Shown one piece after another: positions 12,202 through 23,567 of a stretch of DNA of 64,000 bases; the first letter of the stretch is position 1; every line of letters starts with the position of its first letter. This stretch comes from Ciborinia camelliae (taxonomy: Eukaryota; Ascomycota; Leotiomycetes; Helotiales; Sclerotiniaceae): contig JANPYM010000004.1 of NCBI GenBank assembly GCA_025890175.1, forward strand, positions 1,929,134 to 1,993,133, in the 5' to 3' direction. The notes under the pieces are model-generated. The model searched no databases. It was given only the letters and a program-made list of their open reading frames with translations, and was not told the origin of the DNA. A program made the translations under genes and the position numbers.

Positions 12202-12996
12202 ATGGGCCCCATAAAGTCTATGCGGGGGAGAGAAAATGGGTCGAAAAGGAGTTCGAAGTCGAAGTCTTCTTCTAGGAAAATTTACAAGCGCAAAGATCGA
12301 TCTAAACGGTACATTGTCGAGATACCGGACACACATCCAACTGAAGAATCGGAATTTGGTCCTTGGTCCGAGTGGTTCTGGAGTGAAGATTATCAAGTTT
12401 TTTATAGAGGCAGGAAAGATATGAATGGTGAGATTGCCTATTCTCGCTCATGTTCACGAGTTTGGTTACATTCATCCTCTCTCTCTTTGTGGTTACAAAT
12501 AGGGTTCCTATGTATATCAACTAAACTAATTTTATTTGTAATGCAATTAGACATGTGGGATTACGAATACGACTACAAAGTCCCAAAGCGTGAAGTACCG
12601 CGGTTCGTTCCGCCAATTGAAATTGAATTCGTTGAGAGCGAGAAACTTGATCTCGACCTCGCGCAGCCGGAGGCCAGGATGGAGGGGTACACGTGGGTGA
12701 TGGGGAATTGTGAGGATATGAGGATGCCTGAGGTGGAAGGTTTGGAAGATGTCAAGGTGTGTGCATGAAATATAGTTTATTTTTGTCGTCGACTTGGGGC
12801 GGATCTCATGAGATATAGGATCGGGATATGAATGGGAAGGATGTGAAGGTGAAGAAGGTGAAAAAGGCGGGAAAAGAAGGTATATTCATTGTATGGATTC
12901 TGCTATTGAAATGCGAGAGCTGATGAGAAAGCAGCGGACAAAGAGTCTCCTGGTAATGGGGAACATGAGGGGAAGCACGGTGGGAGAAAACTTTGA
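12202..12996 (+). CDS. small Lys-rich hypothetical protein, four exons
   Basis: The inferred join is 12202-12427, 12551-12756, 12819-12879 and 12920-12996, which totals 190 codons. I do not recognise the family. The N terminus is basic and serine-rich (K-R-S-S-K-S-K-S-S-S-R-K). The centre is acidic and aromatic (W-S-E-W-F-W-S-E-D-Y-Q-V-F-Y-R and W-D-Y-E-Y-D-Y-K-V-P-K). The tail is again Lys- and Glu-rich. There is no membrane helix or signal peptide. Intron 1 (123 bases) is a multiple of three and has no in-frame stop, so retention would add 41 mostly hydrophobic residues. Intron 3 would be only 40 bases, short even for a fungus, so the last exon is the least certain part. A nuclear role is possible from composition only. 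Confidence 0.55.
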
Positions 12997-13600
12997 ATTG
13001 TTTCGTCTAATATAGTGTAGGGTCTGGGGATTTGGGTGCTGGTTATGGTTGATTTTTGGGGGGTTTCACGGTCAGTTGTACTTGATGCACTAATCAAATA
13101 AAAGTCTTCGATATTTCACACTCCATCTTCGGCGCGCGATTACAACATTTGTAAACGTAAAGTAGATGCTGGCTTGCAACTCCGATATTGCCAGCATCAC
13201 AAAATTCAAGAGATAAAGACGTTGGCTGAGCTGAAACATGCACGCCACCCAATACCACCTATTCAAGAGCAAAGAACAACAAATGCTTACGAGAAATGTC
13301 ATAGATATAGTCTTCAATGACTCGCCAGAAGAAAATACGTTAAGACAGCGCGCATAACAGACCTACAGCCCGATATGTGCACAGGCAATTTGCTTTGGGA
13401 GTTGTGATCCAACCAATGAATGAAGATATAATCGATGGTAGTTTCCCTCAAATTATATTCATTGATTGCCGCACATTCATCTGGGTATATGATTGTTTAG
13501 GTTGCTTTTGAAACCCGAGTCCTTTTCACCATCCAGTACTTCAATCCACCATTCTCAACTTACACCAGATGAAGGCTCCGAATTTAACCAAGGCAAGATC
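12997..13600. other. intergenic, nothing recognised
   Basis: AT-rich spacer between the Lys-rich orphan and the NACHT relic. No supported gene. Confidence 0.4.
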
Positions 13601-14450
13601 TGACTACACAGTCTGAAAGCCTCAAAGGAGCTCACAAGGGACCTGACTTACACACTTACCAACTTGACAAACCAGCTAGTTAATAGGTATGATGAAGCAT
13701 ACCCACCACCTAGCAACATATATTCCCCTTCTGAAGTAGCAATTGCCATAGAGAATCGCAGAGATGAGATTCGACGGGATCGGGAACAAGAGGTTCGAGA
13801 ACGTGAGGAAAGGATTTGGCGGGAACGGGAAGAGGAGCATCGGGCTTTGGTTCATGTGGCAATTCCTGAGTCTTTGTGATATCCCTTGATGTCCAACGAT
13901 TATGGATCCGTGGAAGATGTTCACCCTACCTCTTTTTATTGGGTGTTTGGGACACCAAAACTCCCCCGTGGTAGCCCGGGAGGTTGGTTTGAGTCTGGTA
14001 ACGGCTTATACTGGGTCAGCGGCAAATTGGGATCTGGAAAATGGACGATAAAGCATGTCTTCGATGATCCTCGAACATCATTCTACCTCAAATAATGGCG
14101 CGAAAATGAGACAGATAATCGTATCTCAAATGGAGATGCTTCATTCGATTCTCTTCCTGACTCTCGTATTGTTCCCAACTATTTGGACAAAGCAACATTC
14201 TCGTGCAATAAAAGATCGTCCGTTAATTGCCCTGGAAGAATGGTCTTTACGACACCTAATGTTGGCTTTCAAAAAGTTATCGGATCAAGATAAAATCCGC
14301 ACTAATCTTTGTTTAATTATCGACGGCGTCAACGGCGTCATATCACCATGTCGCGCGTCTATCCCTCATTCATTCCCAAATCCAATCCCGGATCCCAAAG
14401 TACAGAAGTTTCCTAAAGATTTCTGGCTTAATACTTGAGTATGAATCGTA
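13600..14450 (+). pseudogene. decayed NACHT/NLR-type NTPase gene (relic)
   Basis: The stretch 13610-13879 reads as the coiled, Arg/Glu-rich segment that precedes the NACHT domain in many fungal NLR-like proteins (Y-D-E-A-Y-P-P-P, then S-E-V-A-I-A-I-E, then R-E-R-E-E-R). A stop follows. Positions 13886-14095 continue in another frame with G-G-W-F-E-S-G-N-G-L-Y-W-V-S-G-K-L-G-S-G-K, the P-loop region, but the Ser/Thr after the Lys is replaced by Trp. Another stop follows. Around 14305-14330 a Walker B-like L-C-L-I-I-D-G-V is visible. Several stops and frame changes break it, the P-loop is damaged, and no effector or repeat domain remains, so it is not a functional gene. Such genes act in heterokaryon incompatibility and innate-type recognition; this copy is inferred to be dead. 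Confidence 0.75.
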
Positions 14451-14656
14451 AATCATGTGATTGAGAAGAGAATACCACGTTTTTAGACTTCGGCAAATCA
14501 TTGGACCGGAATCAACGGAAGCTTCCTCGTGCTTCAAAATGCTCCTGCCTTTTATGACAACAATCTCCACTTCTTCGATGAAGGGTTTAAAAAGAAACCT
14601 CATCTTTGTGATTGCTAGTTCTGCATCATTCAGAATTATTATGTCTTCTCTTTGCG

Positions 14657-15983
14657 ATGTTATCCTTCTATGTTTTGCTTTTCCAGATTTTCTGTCAGGC
14701 AATTAACACATTTCCAACATTTGGTTCAAATCATAATCCGAATTCTTCAAATGGATCTTTTGTGGTAAAGGAACCGCTGAGATTGAACTCGGAGAACGAA
14801 TTCCAAATCACGATCTTTGCGGATTTACATTATGGCGAGGAAGAGAATGGATGGGGTATCGATCAAGATGTCAATTCTTCGCGTGTGATACGAGATGTTA
14901 TATCTCACGAAAAGTCTGATCTTGCGATATTTAATGGTCAGTGTAGCGTATCAATATGATGTAGGAGAATGATTGATCATGAAGCAGGTGATCTTATCAC
15001 GGGTGAAAATACATTTCTCGAGAACTCTACCAGATATATGGATGTGATAGTCCAAGATCTTGTGAAGAATAACCTAGTTCGAATACTCCTCTCTCTAACT
15101 ATTCAGATGCCCCAATGATGTTGGAAATCTAACATATATCCAGAAATGGGCAAGCATATACGGCAACCATGACACTCAATACAACCTCTCCCGTGAAGCC
15201 CTCTTCCTCGCTGATTCCAAATACTCACTCTCGTACACCCGACATTCACCGCCCGGAATCGACGGTGTCACAAACTACTATCTCCCCATCTATCCTTCTC
15301 TAAACTCCAAGTCCAGCCCAAATGCCCAGAACCCAGAAACACCCCTAGCAATCCTCTACTTCTTCGATTCTCAAGGTGGAGCCCCCTTTCAAGCCCCCTC
15401 CACCCCCAATCCAATCCCAGATTACGTTACTCCCTCAATCGTATCCTGGTTTCTTACCACCCGCTCCTATCTCTCTTCTAAATACGGAGATGGAATTCCC
15501 AGTTTGGCCTTCGTACATATACCACCTTCGTCATTCCTTGAATTGCAATCTGAAGTTTTGACGGACCCAGATGTTTCGTTGCCGAATTACCCGGGCTTGA
15601 ATGCGGATTTGCCGCTTGCGGCTGAGGGGGATGGGGTTCAAGATATACCATTTAAGCGGGCGTTGGTAAGTACGAAGGGGTTGCATAGTGTGCATAGTGG
15701 ACATGATCATGGGGATGCTTGGTGTGGGGATTGGCCTGTGAATGGGACTGCGCCGGGCAGAGAAGAGGGGAAGGGGCCATTTCTGTGTTTTGGAAAACAT
15801 AGTGGGTATGGAGGGTACGGGAATTGGAACAGGGGGGCCAGAATACTGAAATTGGGGTTTGGAAAGGAAGGGGAAATGGATGTGGAGACTTGGATTAGGA
15901 TGGAGGGAGGAGGGGTGGTTCAGAGAGTGAAGTTGAATGAAACGTATGGGGTAAATTTATATCCAATCGATGATGGTGAATAG
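14657..15983 (+). CDS. secreted calcineurin-like metallophosphoesterase (Dcr2-like)
   Basis: The join 14657-14936, 14988-15076 and 15144-15983 gives exactly 403 codons. The N terminus is a signal peptide or anchor (M-L-S-F-Y-V-L-L-F-Q-I-F-C-Q-A). Metallophosphoesterase metal-binding motifs appear in order: D-L-H (Asp56, His58), G-D-L-I-T-G (Asp95), G-N-H-D (130-133) and, near the C terminus, H-S-G-H-D-H-G-D-A-W-C. The family hydrolyses phosphomonoesters or diesters with a two-metal centre; the substrate is unknown. Dcr2 of yeast and plant PAP28-type proteins share this layout. The second donor, GTTCGA, is weak, but the resulting N-L-K-W-A-S-I-Y-G-N-H-D joins as the family requires. The gene starts just after the NACHT relic. 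Confidence 0.88.
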
Positions 15984-16324
15984 GGGGTCTATATTGCATT
16001 AACTTTGGCAAAGGGCTTTCGTTGCACACCTCAATTTGGGACATTCATGGAAAGCAAAAAAGCTACAGAAAGCAAGATCACCTTTATGTTTTGGTTATCC
16101 ATCTCATCAACGAACTACTGCCACTTGGATACTGTATCATGAGCTAGTGAACATGAAGACTTTAAAGCTCTGTTTTGGATTTTTGAAATTGTGTTGCGGT
16201 TTTGATTATGTACTAAATATTTCTATCTGCAAAAGCTAACGCCATATTATGACACCTCACTCCTAGACTCCCTTAGCCGGGTAATATGACGATCTACTTT
16301 AAAACAGACTTTTCCCCTATTCCT

Positions 16325-17632
16325 CTACCATTTCTTTGCTTCAACTCCATCCGGTGGACTTGTCTCGACCGGGCCTTTGCTGACATCGGCCCAGTTGGTA
16401 CTCAAAGCAGTACCGTTACTTTCCTGGAAACTCTTCATCATTGCTCTCTTAGTATCTGGATCGGCACCTTTGTAGAGTTTCTTGAAGAAGGCATTCATTG
16501 GGTCACCATCTTCATCGTCATCGTCTCCGGTTGTTTCCTTGTCTCCCTCTTTCTTTTCGGATTTGAGGGCGGAAGATGCTAGTGCATCCCAATCCTTGGG
16601 ACCCTTGCGAGATGATGTGGGGTAAGAGGGGGCTTTCTCGGCTGTGAGGTTTAGGATGGCGGCTGGGATTTCCGACTTCTTTTCCTCGGTGGACTTGCTA
16701 GTGATGGGCTCCGTTCCTTCCAAACTAGACCACTTGAGTCCTTGCTTCGACTTGTATAAATCAATCTCGACTTTGTTGGGTGTGATGTTGAACTTGCTTT
16801 GGGCAGGATCGATTTGTGCGAACAGCGGGGATGCTGTGAAGTCGTATGTAGTGCCAGTTGGTCCGATTGGAAATGAAACTTCAACCTATGACGTATTAGC
16901 TTTTGTAAATTTTGATCCAGAAATCTTGAAATACCTGTCCCTCTTCAATGGTAATTTGTGCGGTATCCTTTGCAACACCCTTTGCGAAAATAGTAATCGT
17001 GACCCTTGAGTTTGACTGGAACCACCTGTACAGTCTATTAGGTTTCTGTCTGCAAGTTCGGATAAACGGTACACATACTCTTGTCTAATCTTTTCCTTTG
17101 GAGTAGCTACTGGAGCCGATGCTGGAGCTGATACTGGGGAAGATGAAACATGAACAGCCGACTTTTCTGGTGCTTTACCCTTATCCACCTTGACAGCCGC
17201 CTGTTTCTCAGGAATTTCCTTCACAGTGCACTTATTACACTCTGCCTCCTCACCACCCGCGGCATCGTAATCCGCCTTAACTTTTGCCTGCCAAATAGTG
17301 AGACCCTTCTCCTTCTCATTCTTCTTTGCGCACCAATTCAAACACAGTCTCGCATCTCCAAATCTGCCTAGACCATGAAGAGCGACCGCGCGACGAAAGT
17401 GCGCAGTGCCGATGAGTTCACGACGAGAACGAGCAGTAGCTGCGAGCACAGCAGCATCAGCATCTGCGAGAGCTGCTTCGTGGTCTCTGGCGCGCTGGTA
17501 TGCTGTGGAACGGAGGATGAGATAATTTGGGGAGGTAGGGGTTTCAGCGAGAGCTTTGGTTAAATGGGTTATGGCAGCGGGGTAATCTTTCTTATCGATG
17601 GCGGCAGAGCCGAGAGCTGCGTGGGTTGCCAT
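16325..17632 (-). CDS. SGT1: SGT1, Hsp90 co-chaperone (TPR-CS-SGS)
   Basis: SGT1 links Hsp90 to SCF ubiquitin ligase and kinetochore assembly and, in plants and animals, to NLR stability. Exons 17079-17632, 16935-17025 and 16325-16885 join to exactly 402 codons. Residues 1 to about 115 are TPR repeats (A-A-L-G-S-A-A-I-D-K-K-D-Y-P-A-A-I). Residues about 185-275 form the CS domain, starting at W-F-Q-S-N-S-R-V-T-I-T-I and including V-E-V-S-F-P and K-V-E-I-D-L-Y-K. The C-terminal SGS domain has K-D-W-D-A-L, then D-P-M-N-A-F-F-K-K-L-Y-K, then K-R-A-M-M-K-S-F-Q-E-S-N-G-T. An acidic run (D-D-D-D-E-D-G-D) precedes the last motif. The order and length match fungal Sgt1. Confidence 0.93.
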
Positions 17633-18144
17633 GATGGGTGTCTGTCTTCAAGATTCTCGATGGTAATTTTCTAAAAAGATGGACAACAATGAGACAGGTG
17701 CGTCGTCTTATAAGTTTTTTTTCTGTTCTGTTCTGCTCTGTTAATATTTGAACTGGAAAGTTCGATGATTCAATCTTATCGATAGCATGACGCGCTAAGA
17801 GAAATCTTCACCAATCAGAGAGCTTCATTGATGTGGGGGTGGAATTCGCATGTTCGTTTGACCAGTACTAGAGCCGGCTGAGGCGCCGGTTTGCTTCTAG
17901 ACTGCCCAGGTGGCTCAATACATATATCGATCGAATACACGTGAGCACTATTAGGGTTGAAGCATCACTTCAAATGTTGGCAATGAAATAAACTAACTGG
18001 ATAAACTGGATAGCTAGTTTATTTCAAGGTTTGCTAAATCCCTCTAATGAAAAATATTGTGGGCAAAGTCTTCATTTGGTATTACATTACTAAGGTATCA
18101 TAATTATTGTCGCGTCATCCCCGAGAGTCTTCTAGCTTCTACAG
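17633..18144. other. intergenic between SGT1 and ERG7
   Basis: About 510 bases containing the SGT1 promoter (a pyrimidine-rich stretch near 17710-17740) and the ERG7 3' flank. A short imperfect repeat built on AACTGGATA-like units lies near 17996-18015. No gene. Confidence 0.5.
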
Positions 18145-20500
18145 CTAGAGTATCTTAACATCGCCATATCGCTTGGCAAACATTCCCAAAGCTTTCATTG
18201 GGAAGATGAACTTATAGTTAGGGTATGAGATCATGCAACTCTTGTTGAATACACCTTCAATGGCCTCCTGTAGCCACTCTCCGTTCGCTTGTTGTCTGCT
18301 CATGATAAGCTTCAATCCTTTCTCGATTGGTATACGATCTGGGTAGTTGGCCTCGAGTAAAGCAATACATGCCCAAGCCGTCTGTACAACTTGAGAACCG
18401 GAAGGATGTTCGATATATTCTGCTTGTTCGCAGGACTAGAAGAGTATTAGAAACCCAAATGCAATCAAGAGCTAGAATCGAAATACCTTATAGCTCTCAG
18501 ACCATCCACCATCGCTTCTTTGTTTCGAGATAAAAAAGTCACATCCTTTTTTCACATGCTCACTATTCTCGTAGGTTTCTCCGATACTTGCAAGACTTTC
18601 GAGAGCGAACATTCCAGCGTATGTGAAACAAATACCCCAACTGCCATACCAGCTGCCATCGTCATATTGTGCCCTTCTGATGTATTCAATAGCTCTACCC
18701 TTGAAGGCTTTGATTTCCGAGGCTCTATAATCCGGATAATGTTTTGTAAACAACGATAATGCGGTAACCACAGCAGTTGTACATTCAGGGTAGTCATATT
18801 CGATCATGATCCTGCCGAACACTTCTGCTGCATTTAACATCTCCAATCTCTCTGAGCCTCGAGTTGGTTCATATGATGCACAGCCACCAGATTTATTCTG
18901 ATAGGTGAGAAGAGTATCAATGGCATCGAAAATCCGCTGATCTTCAAGCAAAGTCGGATAGCCTGGAGTTCTTTGTAGAAGTATAACGGCTTTCAAAGCT
19001 TCAGATATACAATCGCTGACAGCATATCCTTGATCCTTATTACTGAAGCCCCACGCCCCTTTTCGTTGCTGGCGATAGCAAATATCTTGATCTTCGACAT
19101 TCTCTCTAATTTGCTGATCCTCGAGAAATTCGAGCGCTTTAGTCAACATTGGTCTCCATCTTTGATCTTCAGCCAGACCAGCATCCATGACGGCTTGGAT
19201 CAAAAATGCCGTGTCCCAGCATTGTACTCCATTTGTTCCATTCATCAACATACCTTCATCCTTGACCCACATAAAGTCAGCCATTCGTTCTCGATGCCTT
19301 TGTACGGAGTATGCATTGGGTCCTTCTCGGATATAGCATGCAAGAAAGTTCATGGGCCCATTAACTGGTCCAAGATTGGAAAAGTCGGTATTTTTATCTT
19401 CCATTTGGATCAATTTGAACACCCAATCTTCAGATTTCTTGGCCAACGCATCGGTCCGGAGGTATGGGTTGTAGATGTTTACAAGAAGCCAGTTTGCTGT
19501 ATTCAGGAGCCATGATTTTGGGTGATAGTTATCTTTTGGATGAATGCTGTTTCTGTTTCCAGCCCAATTTATAGACGTGTATGGTTCTACGAAAAGCTCT
19601 TGTCGTAGTTGCTCAATAATGGGAGTCGTTTTGTATGTGAACTTCTTGGACCAAATAAATGACATGGGTGCATAAACTTGGCGCATGTGGATCCACCATC
19701 TCCATGGATGAAAAGGTACCCAGTCAGGCAACAACCAAAACTCTGGAGGCACAGGATTGACAATATCCCATTGACATACACCAAGAACGCTCAGCCAGAA
19801 TTTTGCCCAATGCGGTCCATTCTTAGCACCACCAAGCTTGTGTAGTGTTCCTCTAGCCTTGATCATCCGTTCGTCCTCTTCGCTGACTCCAACCAATCGG
19901 AGAACAGTATAATTCATCGCTGTTCCAAAAACTGTGCTCTCTCCCTCAATGTGTAATCCCCATCCTCCATCATCTGGATGTGCGCGTGCAAAAAGGTAAT
20001 TCTTTATTTCCGTTGCAATATGATCTGGGATTGGAGTCTCGGTGACCGTCCAAGTGATGACCAGACCAGGAAGTAGAAACATCGGACCACCATATTCACA
20101 TGCCCAATTTCCAGGGGGGAGCTGGAGGTGCTGAAAGAATTCGAGTGAATTGTTGACGGAATCAAGAGGACTTTGGGGCTTTGGAAGATCGGGCAGACCC
20201 TATTTACACAATTAGCAACTGTGCTAGAACTGAGGACAATATATCTACAGTAGGCAGCCCCAGGAAGTACTTGTCTGCAGTTGTTTGAGGCCATTCTGCA
20301 GCATCTTCATCATTTTCAAGGTAATGCCATGTCTGCCTGCCTCTCTCGTCGAGTAAACGCCATCGAGAATAATCGGTACGTTCTTGCAACTTGGGCCGTT
20401 TCGTGGACTGTGTTGTTGTCGAAGTATCGAATGATCTCTTTTCTCCTCTTTTTTCCTGGTTCTCGGTACCACCTAATGCATTGACCGTTGTTCGGGCCAT
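18145..20500 (-). CDS. ERG7: lanosterol synthase (2,3-oxidosqualene cyclase)
   Basis: It cyclises (S)-2,3-oxidosqualene to lanosterol in ergosterol synthesis, on ER or lipid-droplet membranes. Exons 20249-20500, 18487-20199 and 18145-18435 join in frame to 752 codons, the usual size. The N terminus has a basic extension, then [19 protein letters not shown]-type motifs recur ([33 protein letters not shown]). The catalytic acid motif reads V-S-D-C-I-S-E-A (Asp480, Cys481) where yeast and human enzymes have D-C-T-A-E; the Asp is kept. F-K-G-R-A-I-E-Y-I and [13 protein letters not shown] near the end are typical. A related sterol-type cyclase (for example a protostadienol synthase) is a less likely alternative. 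Confidence 0.93.
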
Positions 20501-20816
20501 TGTAGAATGTTGAATTGAAATCTATAACACTGACAAAAGATCAATTGAATAGGTAATTAAAAGCTCAAGCTGCGAGTTTCAATCCAGGGGCAGGGGCGGT
20601 CAGAGATGGCAGTTCAAAGTTCGGGATCATCCGCTTCTTAGCGCGGTCCACCTTTTCTGGGCTCTCCACTCCCCGCATCAATTGTTTCAAATTTAGACGT
20701 CAATCCCGAGGCCATTTCAACAATTTCGTATATCAGATGGGAACTCTTCTCAATTCTCTGCAAAGAGATAAACATGCACTTCAGTGCCTTTATCTCGAAT
20801 CAACGTTGAGAATGCC

Positions 20817-22467
20817 ATGGACTTTGACCTTTTACCGGATATATTGAGGGAGGCGCCGTCTTCATCAAACCATTTGCTACAAGATTTACCTTCCAGTAGA
20901 CTAATAAGTGAAACTAATTTTACAAATCACAGTGATCGCCAGCAATCTGTGTCGTCTCAGCACGCACCTCACAGTAACAATACCATTGGACAGACATCGC
21001 CAATATCAACACCCGTAAAAAGTGAACAGCTTGATCCTGAAGACGCTTCCACCCTATCTTACCAAACAGGATCTGCGATATCCAAAATCGAAGAAATTTG
21101 CGAAGCCATGACAGACTGTATTATTGGACGAAGGAAACAGTTTTCTATCTCCTTGAAATCTCGAAATTCAAACTCAAAAGATGCAACCGCAGACAGCAAA
21201 GAACCCCCTATCTCGAGGAGTAGAGTTGTACAATTTCCGAATTCCTCACCCCGAGAAGCGTGGAAATTCAGTAGGTCTGAGCCGAGATTGTTCCTTGGTA
21301 GCCTATACTGATCTCAATGTAGGTGCTTTGCTGCGAATACTCGAACTTTCCCACGAGGCGCTTGTCACTGGCAACATCATTACTAAAAGGTTTTTCTCCA
21401 ACGCGGGGAAGCGAAGCCTTTTTCAAACTGACCGTCCATAATCAGAGACATGTATTATCGAGATCCGGAGCTCTTTACGAAGCAAACAATCGTCGATCGT
21501 TTTGTAGATGACATCGCATACACGCTTGGAATGAAGCGTGATGCTCTGAATGTGGTCAGTGAATTTCACTTTGAATGAAATAGCTTCAGCTTATATCTCA
21601 CTCGTACTTTATAGATGGCAGCTGCCAAAGGGTTAGTAGCAGGCTCGTTTGCAATCAGAAGAAGGAATAAGTCAGTCATGGACTATTCATCAGCGACAGA
21701 TGTTGGTTCCCGACACTACATTGCATCATATCTTTTTACTGACTCGTTTAGTCACAATTGGTGCCATGGATAAAAGAAATCGAAGGGATTGACCTTTCCC
21801 ACGTCAAATGGATAATGGTGATTGAGAAAGAGGTTGTATCCACTTCTCTGCGGAGTTGCAAAAATATCTGACTGCCTATAGGCGACTTTTCGCACGTTGA
21901 CAGAAAGACGATATTGGGAATGTTCGATAGCAGGGAAAGGGATATTACTGACAGTATGCGATCTCATCTCCTTTTGTGGTCTTCCTTTTCCCCTAATCTT
22001 CATAGGCCAAAGGTTATCCTGATATACAAAGTCGACAATTTCTTCACTATTTAGGGAAACATTATCCATTGATACCGATATATGCTCTGGTAGACTTCGA
22101 TCCCGATGGCATTGGTATTATGTCTACATATAAACACGGCTCTGTCGCACTTGCCCATGAAAACAAGGATCTGTCCGTTCCTTCCATATGCTGGCTCGGA
22201 CTTAGAAGCATGGATATGATGGAAGGCGGGGAAGAGAATGAGGGTCTACTCAAATTGACGAAACGAGATAGGCGACTCGCAGTGATGATGCTGCAGAGGG
22301 ATGTATGCCAGGAGAATGGAGATGAGGAAGAATGGAGAAGAGAACTCCAAATTATGTTGATGCTAAACAAGAAGGCGGAGATACAGATCATTGGGCATGG
22401 CGACACGTTAGAGGGCTGGCTCAATAGAAAGCTAGGAGACCAAAAAGTTAGAGCGGAGGTATTATGA
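20817..22467 (+). CDS. SPO11: meiotic recombination protein Spo11/Rec12
   Basis: It makes meiotic DNA double-strand breaks as a topoisomerase VI subunit A homologue. The join 20817-21270, 21323-21389, 21446-21554, 21615-21674, 21752-21832, 21882-21953 and 22006-22467 gives exactly 435 codons. The 5Y-CAP/winged-helix part ends in I-I-T-K-R-D-M-Y-Y-R-D-P-E-L-F, with the catalytic tyrosine at 177 or 178. D-R-F-V-D-D-I-A-Y-T-L-G and N-V-M-A-A-A-K-G-L-V-A-G follow. The Toprim domain has V-I-E-K-E and A-L-V-D-F-D-P-D-G-I-G-I (residues 308-319). The gene looks intact; short frames here are exons. The donor after 21674 (GTCATG) is weak, so that junction is the least sure. The start at 20817 is the first in-frame ATG. 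Confidence 0.9.
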
Positions 22468-23567
22468 GAACACATCCATGAATTATTCAAAAATTTGTCC
22501 ACCTGGCACATAGACTGATTGTCCAAGTGAGATCACAAAAATTTCGCAAAATACATGGAGCTACTGATCAAACTTCACATCTTCATGCAAAACTCTATCA
22601 CCGTCACAAAAGCTCAAGCTCTCCAAAATATATCCACGGGCAAAAAAAAAAAAAAAAGCCCTCAAAAAGGCAAAAAAAGTGTTACCGCTTTAAGGACGTT
22701 CGTCCGCTTCTCGGCAGTTAACTATGGGGCCCCATAGCTGATCTCTCTCAACAGGCCCGGCCGGTACCTCCGAGCTAAGGTTTGCATGTCTACCAACTCG
22801 GCCAGTTGACCGTGTTAAATTGTTGATGGAACCTCGCTTGTTTGGATATTTGTTTGGATGTAGGAGTGGTTGTGGTGAATATGGATGATGGATTGTGGAT
22901 CCCAAGCAAGGGCGGTGAGTTTGTCAATAATATAAATGATGAGAGTGGATGACAACCAATGTTTTTCCTGGTCAATTTATTTCCATCTGGAGATCGAAAT
23001 GGTGATACTTTTATCCTTGATATGGCAGTGGTTAAGTTTACGTTGGTTACAATGGGGGATTAGGAGGAGTGGAGAGTTGGAGGTGGTGTATTAGAGGGAG
23101 TTTCTTATTATTACTAGCAGTATTTTCAAGCCAACCCTTTTCCTAGTGGAAACCAAACTCCAAATGCTTTCCGTTGTCTATGGTCATGGACTCGTTTTGC
23201 ATGAGTTGCTTTTTCTAGGTTTGCAATCGGCAGGAGAGTGGTTTTTAGCCACTTGCCGCTTTTTTGCTCCAGCTAATGGTCTCCATATGTTTCCAATGCA
23301 AAAACACAACATAGATGTTCTTTTTTGGGATGATTATTTCTTCTCCATTATTATATTTGAAATTAGAAATAAAAGAAAGTATATATGCACATTGTTCAGT
23401 ATGGCACCTCAGCTTCTTGTCATCACGTTCCAGCTTTCAGGGAAGTTGATATCGTTGTTCTGAGGAATCAGGTAAAATGTAAACTCAATCCTTTTATCAT
23501 TAACAGTGCACTGGCGCGAGCAGGATAAACAGAAAGCCACTCAAAAATCTCAAAGGTTTTCTGTCAT
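22468..23567. other. intergenic, nothing recognised
   Basis: AT-rich spacer with an oligo-A run near 22642-22657. No gene-like frame supported. Confidence 0.5.

Noticed and set aside
21323..21560. Apparent frameshifts suggesting a broken SPO11
   Set aside because: Canonical introns at 21271-21322 and 21390-21445 restore the frame and the catalytic tyrosine motif exactly.
22069..22526. Minus-strand 154-codon open frame under SPO11
   Set aside because: Shadow of the SPO11 Toprim exon on the opposite strand.
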